A stretch of DNA of 64,000 bases from an uncultured Prevotella sp. (lineage in GTDB: Bacteria; Bacteroidota; Bacteroidia; Bacteroidales; Bacteroidaceae): positions 1-64,000 of the forward strand of contig ONHQ01000003.1 in NCBI GenBank assembly GCA_900317685.1, read 5' to 3'. The notes under the pieces are model-generated. The model saw nothing but the letters and a program-made list of their open reading frames with translations. It made no database searches and was not told where the DNA came from. The position numbers and the translations under genes are program-made. This document shows, one piece after another, positions 54,945 to 62,883 of this stretch (the stretch's first letter is position 1; every line of letters starts with the position of its first letter).

Positions 54945-56243
54945 CTACAGAAACTTTGTGAGCAGGTGGGCGAACCATCCGCGGAACTTCTGCCAAGGCG
55001 TACGCCAGGCGTCCCACGACTCTTCTGTCAGTCGGAAAGAATCTTTCTTCTCTGAGTTGAATAGTTGTGTCAACTCGTGTGTTGTGCAAGGATCGACGAT
55101 CACGGCATTTTCCTCGTAATCCCAGGCCAGACTTCTGGCATTGAGGTTGGCGGAGCCTACCGTGCAGAAGCGGCCGTCAACCATGATGATCTTGGTGTGA
55201 TGAAAGCCGGGCTTATACATCCACACCGTGCAGCCATGCTTCATCAGTTGATGAGCATTGTAGAATCCGCAGTCCGGTGTCAATGGTATGTCACTTCTCA
55301 CGCTGAGCATAATCTCCACTTTCACGCCACGCTTAGCAGCGTTTTTCAGTGCCTTTTTGATTTTGTGGTTCAGCGTGAAATAGGGGTTGATGATCATGAT
55401 GCTGTCTTGCGCGTCGTTGATGGCGTGGGTGTAGAACTCCCGTATGATTTCGTTTGACGTGTGCGGCTCGCGGTTGATGATGCCGACCATCTTGTGTCCG
55501 GCCGTGTCGCAGGTGTCGCGCTTCAGCCCGTGGAAGTAGCTTACGTCGCCCAGTCCACGGTAGTATTTTGCTCCGTGGATGTTTTGTCCCGTCACCTTGT
55601 TCCATGTGCGCAGAAAGATTGTTTGCAGCGTGTTGACCTCCGTGCCCTCGATGCGACAGTGCATATCGTGCCAGGAACCCACTTCCTTAGTTCCCTTGAT
55701 GTAATAGTCCGCCACGTTCATACCGCCTGTATAGGCTATTTTGCCGTCGATGACCACTATTTTTCTGTGGTCGCGCGACCAGACGTGGTTGACCCATGGA
55801 AAGCGAATCGGGTCAAACTCATAGATCTCGATGCCTTCCTGGCGTAGCTTCTTGATGTGCTTGCGGCGCAGGGGACGGTTATTGCTGTCGTTGCCAAAGC
55901 CGTCGAACATGGCTCTGACCTCTACGCCTTGCGCTGCTTTCTCGGCGAGCAAGTCGAAAAGGCAACGGGCGATGGAGTCATTTCGAAAGTTGAAATATTC
56001 CAGGTGTACAGAAGAGCGTGCCTGTCTGATGGCTTTAAACAGGTCGTCGAATTTCTCCTGTCCGGTCATCAGCAGCGTCACGCTGTTGTCGTGGGAGAAG
56101 GAAATACCGTCTTCTCTCAGTTGGCTGACCAGCATCGAGTCGCTGCGCTGACACTGCTGTTGGGTCTTGTCGTTATGGGCATGGCAGGGCGTTATGCCTG
56201 TCAGCATGATGCACACTAATACCTTAAAGGAAAATTCTCTCAA
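54945..56243 (-). CDS. Periplasmic phospholipase D-family protein (cardiolipin-synthase-like)
   Basis: A 432-residue protein with two HKD motifs: HVWSRDHRKIVVIDGKIAYTGG and HHTKIIMVDGRFCTVGSANLN. Order and spacing match bacterial cardiolipin synthases. However, the N-terminus is a single signal peptide (VCIMLTGITPCHAH), not the usual two membrane helices, so it probably acts in the periplasm. It is the last of kdsA-kdsD-PLD on the minus strand. It could be a cardiolipin synthase, a phospholipase or a nuclease. Confidence 0.85.
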   Translation of the reverse strand: MREFSFKVLVCIMLTGITPCHAHNDKTQQQCQRSDSMLVSQLREDGISFSHDNSVTLLMTGQEKFDDLFKAIRQARSSVHLEYFNFRNDSIARCLFDLLAEKAAQGVEVRAMFDGFGNDSNNRPLRRKHIKKLRQEGIEIYEFDPIRFPWVNHVWSRDHRKIVVIDGKIAYTGGMNVADYYIKGTKEVGSWHDMHCRIEGTEVNTLQTIFLRTWNKVTGQNIHGAKYYRGLGDVSYFHGLKRDTCDTAGHKMVGIINREPHTSNEIIREFYTHAINDAQDSIMIINPYFTLNHKIKKALKNAAKRGVKVEIMLSVRSDIPLTPDCGFYNAHQLMKHGCTVWMYKPGFHHTKIIMVDGRFCTVGSANLNARSLAWDYEENAVIVDPCTTHELTQLFNSEKKDSFRLTEESWDAWRTPWQKFRGWFAHLLTKFL

Positions 56244-56333
56244 AATGATATAAGTAATTGATACTAAAACTGTTGTTGTGATCTCCGACTCTCGTCGAGC
56301 CGGGTTCGTTCCGCGTGTAGGCTTCTGCTGCTT

Positions 56334-57365
56334 TTACTGGTTGAGCAGTGAGGCGGCGTAGGAGTCTACGATGCCCAGGAGATGCTTCTCTTTGTCGCAG
56401 ACGAGCACCGAATGGATCTTGTACTGGTGCATGACGCGCTGTATCTCTGTCACCTTTGTCGACGGCGAGACGATCTTCGGCGTGCGTGTCATGATCTCGC
56501 TCACCGTGTGATCGAAGAAACGTGCCTGCCATTTTTCCATGGCCCTGCGTATGTCGCCGTCAGTGATCAGTCCGATGACCCGGTTGTCGCTGTCAAGCGA
56601 CACGCCCATGCCCAGCAGTCCTTTCGAGACGTCGATGATGGCTTTGCCGAGGTTCATGTCTTCGGGGATGATCGGGAGGTCTTCAGTGCGCATCACATCC
56701 TCTGCTTTGGTCAGCAGCCGCTTGCCGAGCTCACCGCCCGGGTGGAACTGTGCGAAGTCGCGGGGACGGAAGTCGCGCACCTGCATCAGCGCGATGGCCA
56801 GGGCATCGCCCATTGCCAGTGCCGCTGTCGTGGAGGAGGTGGGCGCAAGGTTCAGCGGGCACGCCTCGTGATCAACAAACACTTTGATGTGGATAGCGGA
56901 GTATTTGGCTAACAGCGACTCAGGATTGCGGCTCATGCCGATGATGGGGACGTGCATGTGCAGCAGGATAGGCACGAAGCGCAGCAGTTCATCAGTCTGT
57001 CCGGAGTTGCTGATGGCCAGCACGATGTCGTCCGGTGTCATCACGCCGAGGTCGCCGTGATAGGCGTCAAGAGGATTGATGAAAAAAGCCGGAGTGCCCG
57101 TAGACGACAGCGTAGCGGCAATCTTTGCTCCGATATTTCCGCTTTTTCCTACTCCCGTGACGATGATCTTGCCGCGGCAGCGATACATCATCTCCACGGC
57201 TTTCTCAAAGTTCTCGTCGAGCTGGGGGATGAGATCGAGGACAGCTTGTGCCTCTTCCCGCAGGCAGCGCTCAGCATATTCTCTGGCATGATGCAGTCGC
57301 TCTTCGGGTGTGGTTTTGACTTTTTCCGTTTTTATCTCTTTATCTGTTTTTATCTCTTTTTTCAT
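56334..57365 (-). CDS. kdsD: Arabinose-5-phosphate isomerase (KpsF/GutQ/KdsD)
   Basis: A 343-residue protein. The SIS domain (about 50-190) includes VTGVGKSGNIGAKIAATLSS and ISNSGQTDELL; two CBS domains follow (about 215-343). It makes arabinose-5-phosphate from ribulose-5-phosphate for Kdo. A charged, repetitive N-terminal tail (KEIKTDKEIKTEKVKT) is encoded by an AT-rich repeat and is not part of the conserved fold. It lies 47 bases after kdsA, whose reaction uses its product. Confidence 0.94.
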   Translation of the reverse strand: MKKEIKTDKEIKTEKVKTTPEERLHHAREYAERCLREEAQAVLDLIPQLDENFEKAVEMMYRCRGKIIVTGVGKSGNIGAKIAATLSSTGTPAFFINPLDAYHGDLGVMTPDDIVLAISNSGQTDELLRFVPILLHMHVPIIGMSRNPESLLAKYSAIHIKVFVDHEACPLNLAPTSSTTAALAMGDALAIALMQVRDFRPRDFAQFHPGGELGKRLLTKAEDVMRTEDLPIIPEDMNLGKAIIDVSKGLLGMGVSLDSDNRVIGLITDGDIRRAMEKWQARFFDHTVSEIMTRTPKIVSPSTKVTEIQRVMHQYKIHSVLVCDKEKHLLGIVDSYAASLLNQ

Positions 57366-57412
57366 CTGTTGTTCTCCTCTGAATGGTGGTTGCGCTTTGT
57401 AGTCCTAACTCT

Positions 57413-58171
57413 TTATTTCAAAAGCGGCAGCAGGGTAGCTTCGAGCTTATTCAGTTCGATCATATTGGCTGCGTCCGACAGTCCTTCATCAGGATTGGGA
57501 TGTGTCTCAAAGAAATAGCCTGTGGCTCCGAAGGCCTTTGCGGCCAGTGCCATGCTGGGCACAAATTTGCGGTCGCCGATGGTCTTGCCGTCTCCGGCCG
57601 AAGGGCGTTGCACGCTGTGGGTGCAGTCCATGATCACGGTGGGCACGATGTCGAGCATGTCGGCGATGTTGCGGAAGTCCACGACGAGGTTGTTATAGCC
57701 AAAGCAATTGCCGCGCTCGGTGAGCCATACTTCTTTGGCGCCGCTGTCCTGTGCTTTTTCCACGGGATAGCGCATGTCGCGTCCCGAAAGGAATTGCGCC
57801 TTCTTGATGTTGACGATGCGTCCCGTCTTGGCAGCGGCCACGAGCAGGTCGGTTTGCCGGCAGAGAAAAGCAGGGATCTGCAACACGTCGCACACCTGGC
57901 CGGCCGGTTCCGCTTGCCACGCCTCGTGGATGTCGGTGGTGATTCTCAACTGATATTTGCGCTTCACATCAGCCAGCATCTCCAATCCGCGCTCCAGTCC
58001 GGGGCCACGAAAAGAGTGGAGTGAGGTGCGGTTGGCCTTATCAAACGAGGCCTTAAAGATGATGTCGATGTCGTATTTGGCGTTGAGCCTGACAAGCTCC
58101 TGAGCTACGGTGTCGAGTAAAGTGGTAGACTCGATGACACAAGGTCCGGCAATGACTACGGGTTTTTGCAT
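57413..58171 (-). CDS. kdsA: 3-deoxy-8-phosphooctulonate synthase
   Basis: Predicted 252 residues. It condenses arabinose-5-phosphate with PEP to Kdo-8-phosphate for lipopolysaccharide. Family blocks are VVIAGPCVIES, FKASFDKANRTS, SFRGPGLERGL, TDIHE and DCTHSVQRP. The start at 58171 (MQKPVV) is used because a -7 element at 58199-58206 overlaps the upstream ATG at 58201. Confidence 0.96.
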   Translation of the reverse strand: MQKPVVIAGPCVIESTTLLDTVAQELVRLNAKYDIDIIFKASFDKANRTSLHSFRGPGLERGLEMLADVKRKYQLRITTDIHEAWQAEPAGQVCDVLQIPAFLCRQTDLLVAAAKTGRIVNIKKAQFLSGRDMRYPVEKAQDSGAKEVWLTERGNCFGYNNLVVDFRNIADMLDIVPTVIMDCTHSVQRPSAGDGKTIGDRKFVPSMALAAKAFGATGYFFETHPNPDEGLSDAANMIELNKLEATLLPLLK

Positions 58172-58198
58172 GATCAATTGTCTTAGACTAAAACTATG

Positions 58199-58206
58199 CA
58201 AAGTTA
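58199..58206 (-). promoter_or_regulatory. -7 element TAACTTTG of the kdsA operon
   Basis: Exact TAnnTTTG on the minus strand, 28 bases before ATG 58171. It settles the choice of start codon. Confidence 0.65.
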
Positions 58207-58351
58207 CAAAGTTTTATCTGAAAGACCAAATTTATGGGTTGAATAACCACATAATAATATGAGGCTCTTTCCGTATTGTTGAGATAACTGACAAAAAACG
58301 GTCGTAAAATTGCGCATGGGCGCATAAAATCATGTAACCTCTTAACGCCAA

Positions 58352-58671
58352 GCACCGCGCCAGCCTGTTTTCAAGGTTTCCCTTGCTGTGAGGCAAGCCT
58401 GAGAAACGAAGGGCGCAGCCCATGCATCACAGCAAGTGTATTACTGGTTTTTATAAAAGGTATTTTCCTTTCTTTCGTGGTGATGTCGTTGATGACAAGC
58501 AGTATTCTTATGACCTCAAAACACTGTTTTCACGGGGCCGAAACAATGTTCTTGTGAGGTTGAAACAATGTTCCCAACATTGTAATCCTATAGAAAAAGA
58601 TCGTTTGCTAAGTAGGGAAAGATCTTTTTCTACTTAGCGAACGATTGCTTGTCAGGCAGTAAAATCAATTT
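58352..58671. repeat. Composite dispersed repeat, copy 2
   Basis: This copy fills half of the 690-base gap between kdsA and the MutS-family gene. The hairpin module (58352-58436; CTTGCTGTGA with TCACAGCAAG) is inverted relative to copy 1. TGTCGTTGATGACAA (58484-58498) follows, then about three 22-bp units (58510-58575) and a 16-bp terminal hairpin, 58600-58615 with 58630-58645 (one G-U). An additional hairpin, CCACGCTTT/AAAGCGTGG (58672-58706), lies just beyond. Bases 58207-58351 hold nothing I recognise. Confidence 0.85.
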
Positions 58672-58736
58672 CCACGCTTTCTTTGTAATATTGGGTAAAA
58701 GCGTGGGGAAATGTTTTTTCGAATTGGAAAAAATTG

Positions 58737-58744
58737 TAACTTTG
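58737..58744 (+). promoter_or_regulatory. -7 element TAACTTTG before a broken ORF
   Basis: Exact TAnnTTTG, 42 bases before the ATG at 58786. The retained promoter suggests the sequence below was once a gene. Confidence 0.55.
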
Positions 58745-58785
58745 CAGTCACAAACCGATAGGAGAAGGATAATATAAATTGAAAT

Positions 58786-58885
58786 ATGAAGAAGATTAGC
58801 ATTTTTGTGACGGTCACATCTGTGTGTCGTCTTCACCTTGCCGCTGTGCGCTGCTGTCAAGAAGGAGCAGATGTCGCGTGGTTGA
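58786..58885 (+). pseudogene. Remnant of a secreted-protein gene (signal peptide only)
   Basis: ATG 58786 opens MKKISIFVTVTSVC, a typical signal-peptide start. After 58827 the frame becomes charged and unlike a protein, but the +1 frame from 58829 reads VFTLPLCAAVKKEQMSRG and stops at 58885. Joined by a one-base shift near a GTGTGT run, this is a complete signal peptide and a few mature residues, then nothing. The MutS-family gene converges from the right. It is most likely a decayed gene cut short, or a short secreted peptide with an indel. Confidence 0.45.
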
Positions 58886-58897
58886 GTGAGTCCTCGC

Positions 58898-60721
58898 CTA
58901 ATCTTTTTCCGCGATCATCTTCTTTAATAGATAGGTGGCATTCTGATTTTTGGCGATGCCGGGCGTGATGCGATAGTCGTAGGAGACCTGTTCGCCGATA
59001 GAGATCTCGAAGCAATAGTTGTGGAAGCGGTCGCCATGGTTCTCGGCCATCTGCGAGAGTTCCAGGTCGTGGGTGGCGATGATCGCCGTCACATTGTGCT
59101 GCGAGAGATATTCCAGAAAGATTTGCGAGCCGTGGAGCTTGTCCTTTGAGTTGGTGCCACGGAGTATCTCGTCGAGGATGACTAGCGTGGGCGTGTCGTC
59201 GAGCACGTCGATGAGTTGCTTGAGCCGGAGCAGTTCCGCATTGAAGTAAGAAATGCCGTGCGTCAGGTCGTCGCTCGTCCTCATGCCCGTGAAAAGCCGG
59301 CAGGGCGAGAGCGTCAGATGCTCGGCATAGACCGGCAGGCCTGCCATGGCCGTGATCCAGCTGATGCCAACCGTCCTGAGATAGGTGCTCTTTCCGGCCA
59401 TGTTGGCTCCCGTGATGATATAGAAGTTGCGGTCCTGGAGCATGGCGTCGTTGGCGACAGCTTTCATGCCCAGGAAGGGGTGGCGCAGTCCCTTGCCCTC
59501 GAAGACCATCGACGGCGTGTCGACGAAAGTGGGCCACGTCGTTGCCGGTTCGTTTTGACGGTAAGAGGCGAGGGAGACCAGCGCGTCGAGCAGGCTCACG
59601 GAACTGATGAGCGCTTCAAAGTCGGCACTGCGCTGCTGCCACAACTTGAAGCGACGGACGATATTCAAGTCGATCAGCGCGAATACATTGAAGAGCAGGA
59701 TGCCCGCCTCATTGTTTCTATTGTCTATGTCTTGAAGTATCTGCTCCATCTCAGCGAGGCTCGCAGCCTGTTGCCGCAAGGAAGTCTGCAACGTTTTGTT
59801 CACCTCTTCGTTGAACTCTTCAGCGAGGGTGAGCCGTATGATGCGGTCAAGCCCCTCTGACAGTGTGTGGATGTTTTGCAATGTCGTCATGATGCGTCGT
59901 ACGCTATTGCCCGGGAAGATCGTGGCAAAGAGCAGGTGCAGGGTGCCCCAGGTGATGGGCAGGACGACAGACACGGAACCGGTCAGCGCGGCGACGACCG
60001 ACAGGTAGAAGCCGATAAGCATGACGGCTCTTATCCCTCGTAACCACCGGGGGGAACAGCGCTTGGGCAGCTCCAGGGCGTGCGCCGCCGTGAGGGCCTC
60101 GGCCAGCCAGTCGGTACGCAGCAGTCGTTCTTCGGCTTTATCGCTGTGCTGTCCCGAGGCCTTGATGCTCATCAGAAAGTCGTCGTGGCGGGCAAGCTCC
60201 TCCGCGGCTTGCCGTCTCTGTACGATGGTTGCAATGATGTCTTTGCGGTTCCCGTCCACCGTCTCTTTGGTCAGCCACTGTGCGAGCAGGTTGCGGCCCC
60301 CGACGGTGACGGCGCGACAGACGCGCTGGAAGAGCGAGTCCTTGCCAAACAGGTCCAGGTCGAAGGAAAAGGGATGGGAGGGATTGACAAACTCCTTGCC
60401 CTCGTCGAAGCCACTGTAGTCGCCATGGAAGTAGCCGATCTCGCGTTGGTAGGCGGCGATCAGCCTTTGCTTTTGCTCGATGTCACGGCTGTTGCGGCCG
60501 TCGGTGCGGCGGAGCAGCAGATAGCCGGCAAAGAGCACTGCCGCCAAGAAAGCATACAACGCCTTGGGCTGATAGGTGATGGCACAGGCCACCATGCCGA
60601 CGGCAGCGAGAAACAGGCCGATCTGCGCCACGGTGAACCATTGGCTCTTGTGTCGGAGAAGGGTGAGCTGTTGTTGCAGGCGAGTGGTGTGCTGGTCTAA
60701 ATCTTGGAGACGGTTGGTCAT
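58898..60721 (-). CDS. MutS-family ATPase with N-terminal membrane helices
   Basis: Predicted 607 residues. The C-terminal ABC-type MutS ATPase has Walker A ITGANMAGKSTYLRTVG, Walker B LVILDEILRGTNS and the signature region TGMRTSDDLTHGISYF. Two hydrophobic helices near residues 30-75 and another pair near 225-265 indicate membrane association. The mismatch-binding domain I is absent. It is thus a MutS-like protein of unknown role, not the mismatch-repair MutS. ATG 60721 is preferred, because the earlier in-frame ATG at 60763 lies inside the pheS terminator. Confidence 0.85.
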   Translation of the reverse strand: MTNRLQDLDQHTTRLQQQLTLLRHKSQWFTVAQIGLFLAAVGMVACAITYQPKALYAFLAAVLFAGYLLLRRTDGRNSRDIEQKQRLIAAYQREIGYFHGDYSGFDEGKEFVNPSHPFSFDLDLFGKDSLFQRVCRAVTVGGRNLLAQWLTKETVDGNRKDIIATIVQRRQAAEELARHDDFLMSIKASGQHSDKAEERLLRTDWLAEALTAAHALELPKRCSPRWLRGIRAVMLIGFYLSVVAALTGSVSVVLPITWGTLHLLFATIFPGNSVRRIMTTLQNIHTLSEGLDRIIRLTLAEEFNEEVNKTLQTSLRQQAASLAEMEQILQDIDNRNNEAGILLFNVFALIDLNIVRRFKLWQQRSADFEALISSVSLLDALVSLASYRQNEPATTWPTFVDTPSMVFEGKGLRHPFLGMKAVANDAMLQDRNFYIITGANMAGKSTYLRTVGISWITAMAGLPVYAEHLTLSPCRLFTGMRTSDDLTHGISYFNAELLRLKQLIDVLDDTPTLVILDEILRGTNSKDKLHGSQIFLEYLSQHNVTAIIATHDLELSQMAENHGDRFHNYCFEISIGEQVSYDYRITPGIAKNQNATYLLKKMIAEKD

Positions 60722-60757
60722 GACGGGTAAAAGAGGTTGGAGATGAGACAAAAGAAA

Positions 60758-60807
60758 AGGCACACCGGGAAGGGGCTCCTTGTGAAACCGGCCTTTCGGG
60801 TGTGCCT
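60758..60807 (-). terminator. Terminator of pheS
   Basis: AGGCACACC (60758-60766) pairs perfectly with GGTGTGCCT (60799-60807). On the minus strand TTTTCTTTTG follows. An AT-rich motif variant (CTATTATATAATGTG) touches its other edge at 60806-60820. Confidence 0.8.
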
Positions 60808-60833
60808 ATTATATAATGTGTATAGGATGAAGC

Positions 60834-61871
60834 TTAGAATGCGTTCTGGAACTCTTCGAGGAAGCGCTTGTCGTTCTCGGAGAAGAGACGCAGGTCGTTG
60901 ACACGGTATTTCAGGTTGGTGATGCGCTCCACGCCCATGCCGAAGGCATAGCCGGTGTAGACATCCGGGTCGATGCCGCAGGCAGCGAGGTCGTGCGGGT
61001 CGACCATGCCACAACCGAGGATCTCCACCCAACCTGTGTGTTTGCAGAAGTTACAGCCCTTGCCGCCGCAGATGTTGCAGGAGATATCCATCTCAGCGCT
61101 CGGCTCGGTGAAGGGGAAGTAAGACGGGCGCAGACGGATCTTTGTGTCGGGACCGAACATCTCGCGGGCGAAGGTCAGCAGCACCTGCTTGAGGTCGGTG
61201 AAGCTCACGTTCTTGTCGACATAGAGTCCTTCCACCTGATGGAAGAAGCAGTGGGCACGTGCCGAGATAGCCTCGTTGCGGTAGACACGTCCCGGGCAGA
61301 GCACGCGGATAGGCGGCTCGTGGGTCTCCATATAGTGAGCCTCATCGCCGGAGGTGTGAGAGCGCAGCAACACGTTCTTGGTCACGTCGGTCTTGTCCTG
61401 TGAGATGAAGAAAGTATCCTGCATGTCGCGTGCGGGATGGTCAGCGGCAAAGTTCAGCATGGTGAACACGTGCTTGTCGTCGTCGATCTCGGGACCGTGA
61501 TAGAGCGTGAAGCCCATGCGCTGGAAGATGTCGATGATCTGGTTCTTGACAATGGTCAGCGGATGACGGGTACCCAGAGCGATCGGGTAGGGCGTGCGTG
61601 TCAAGTCCTCGTGGTTGTCGCCGGTATCGGTAGAGGCGACCTGCTCGCGCAGAGAGTTGATCTTGTCCTGAGCGGCTTTTTTCAGTTCGTTGATCTTGAT
61701 GCCTACGGTCTTTTTCTGGTCAGCGGCCACATTGCGGAAGTCTGCCATGACGGCATTGATCTCACCTTTTTTGCTCAAATACTTGAGTCGGAGCTGCTCG
61801 ATGTCGTCTGCGTTCTTGGCAGAGAGCTGAGATACTTCTTTGAGAAGTTGATCTATCTTGTCTAGTATCAT
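60834..61871 (-). CDS. pheS: Phenylalanyl-tRNA synthetase alpha subunit
   Basis: A 345-residue class II aminoacyl-tRNA synthetase subunit. The N-terminal coiled coil (about 1-85) is followed by the catalytic core, with HPLTIVKNQIIDIFQRMGF, motif 2 VYRNEAISARAHCFFHQVEG and motif 3 GMGVERITNLKYRVNDLR. A Cys-rich loop, CNICGGKGCNFCKHTGW, is present. The beta subunit is not in the window. Its -7 element is at 61899-61906. Confidence 0.97.
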   Translation of the reverse strand: MILDKIDQLLKEVSQLSAKNADDIEQLRLKYLSKKGEINAVMADFRNVAADQKKTVGIKINELKKAAQDKINSLREQVASTDTGDNHEDLTRTPYPIALGTRHPLTIVKNQIIDIFQRMGFTLYHGPEIDDDKHVFTMLNFAADHPARDMQDTFFISQDKTDVTKNVLLRSHTSGDEAHYMETHEPPIRVLCPGRVYRNEAISARAHCFFHQVEGLYVDKNVSFTDLKQVLLTFAREMFGPDTKIRLRPSYFPFTEPSAEMDISCNICGGKGCNFCKHTGWVEILGCGMVDPHDLAACGIDPDVYTGYAFGMGVERITNLKYRVNDLRLFSENDKRFLEEFQNAF

Positions 61872-61898
61872 CGTCTGTAAATTTTATCTTTCTGAGTG

Positions 61899-61906
61899 CA
61901 AAGGTA
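61899..61906 (-). promoter_or_regulatory. -7 element TACCTTTG of pheS
   Basis: Exact TAnnTTTG on the minus strand, 28 bases before the ATG at 61871. Confidence 0.65.
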
Positions 61907-61949
61907 CTAATTTTATTGGAAAAATACTTCTTATATAAAAAATAATATG

Positions 61950-61957
61950 TAATTTTG
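61950..61957 (+). promoter_or_regulatory. -7 element TAATTTTG of the DUF4348-murB genes
   Basis: Exact TAnnTTTG. It overlaps the upstream TTG (61955) of the longer frame, so translation must begin later, at 61967 or 61979. Confidence 0.6.
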
Positions 61958-61978
61958 CCAAAGCTTATGAATGATTTT

Positions 61979-62833
61979 ATGAGAAGAATAATATTATCAG
62001 TTGTTTTACTTGCTTTCATCTTGTCATTGGCTGTACCCTACGGATGCACCAACAAGAAGCCGGAGCAGACTGATTCCATACAGTCTGACAGTGCTGTCAC
62101 GGACACAACGGGGGAGGACTCTACAGAAAACCTGATTTCGCAGACGCCGATGCCGAAGACAGCTGATGAGCTGTTCGACGATTTCGTGTTTAACTTCGCT
62201 GCCAACCGTAAGTTGCAACTCAAGCGCATTGTCTTCCCGTTGCCCGTGTATCGCAACGGCAAGCTGGAGAAGAAGATCGAGAAGGGACATTGGCGCATGG
62301 AGCATTTCTTCATGCACCAGGACTACTATACGCTGATTTTGGACAATGAGAAGCAGGTGAAGCTCGCCAAGGACACGACGATCGACCACGTGGTGGTGGA
62401 GAAAATCTTCTTCCATCTCAAAACCGTGCAGCAGTTCCTCTTCAACCGTATCAAAGGCAAGTGGATGCTCACCTCGATCAACTATAAGCCGATGTACCAG
62501 AACGACAATGCCAGCTTCCTGAAGTTCTACCAGCACTTTGCCGTAGACTCTGCCTTCCAGATGAGGAGCATGGCCGAAGAGGTGAAGTTCTCAGGACCGG
62601 ATCCTACCAACGACCAGGCTACCATGACGGGTATCATCATGCCACAGCAGTGGCCCGACTTCAAGCCGGGAATCCTGCCCAGCGGTACGATCTACAACAT
62701 CATATATGGTCAGACTTACAAGGAGACCAACTACAAAGTGTTTATGATCCGCGGCATTGCCAACAGCAATGAGGTGGTTTATGTCTTCCGCCGGTTTGGC
62801 AAGAGATGGAAGCTCGTCAAGTTCAGCTGTTAA
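61979..62833 (+). CDS. DUF4348-type lipoprotein
   Basis: Predicted 284 residues (ATG 61967 would add four). The signal peptide MRRIILSVVLLAFILSLAVPYGC ends at a probable lipidated Cys, although the lipobox PYGC is unusual. A Ser/Thr/Asp-rich linker follows, then a ~220-residue domain matching DUF4348: DELFDDFVFNFAANRKLQ, WRMEHFFMHQDYYTLI. Function unknown; a periplasmic or surface lipoprotein is likely. It lies 50 bases before murB on the same strand. Confidence 0.8.
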   Translation: MRRIILSVVLLAFILSLAVPYGCTNKKPEQTDSIQSDSAVTDTTGEDSTENLISQTPMPKTADELFDDFVFNFAANRKLQLKRIVFPLPVYRNGKLEKKIEKGHWRMEHFFMHQDYYTLILDNEKQVKLAKDTTIDHVVVEKIFFHLKTVQQFLFNRIKGKWMLTSINYKPMYQNDNASFLKFYQHFAVDSAFQMRSMAEEVKFSGPDPTNDQATMTGIIMPQQWPDFKPGILPSGTIYNIIYGQTYKETNYKVFMIRGIANSNEVVYVFRRFGKRWKLVKFSC

Positions 62834-62883
62834 GCTCTTGACAGCGGGTAAGACCTTATTATTATAGAAAAGAAACGACGGCA

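Noticed and set aside
57296..57365. Repeat-coded N-terminal tail of kdsD as a sign of a wrong start
   Set aside because: No better start codon with family match lies upstream, and the tail is in frame with the conserved SIS domain; it is probably a real but variable extension.
58232..58423. 63-residue frame containing HSKGNLENRLARC
   Set aside because: It is the inverted hairpin module of the dispersed repeat, with no promoter or protein-like features.
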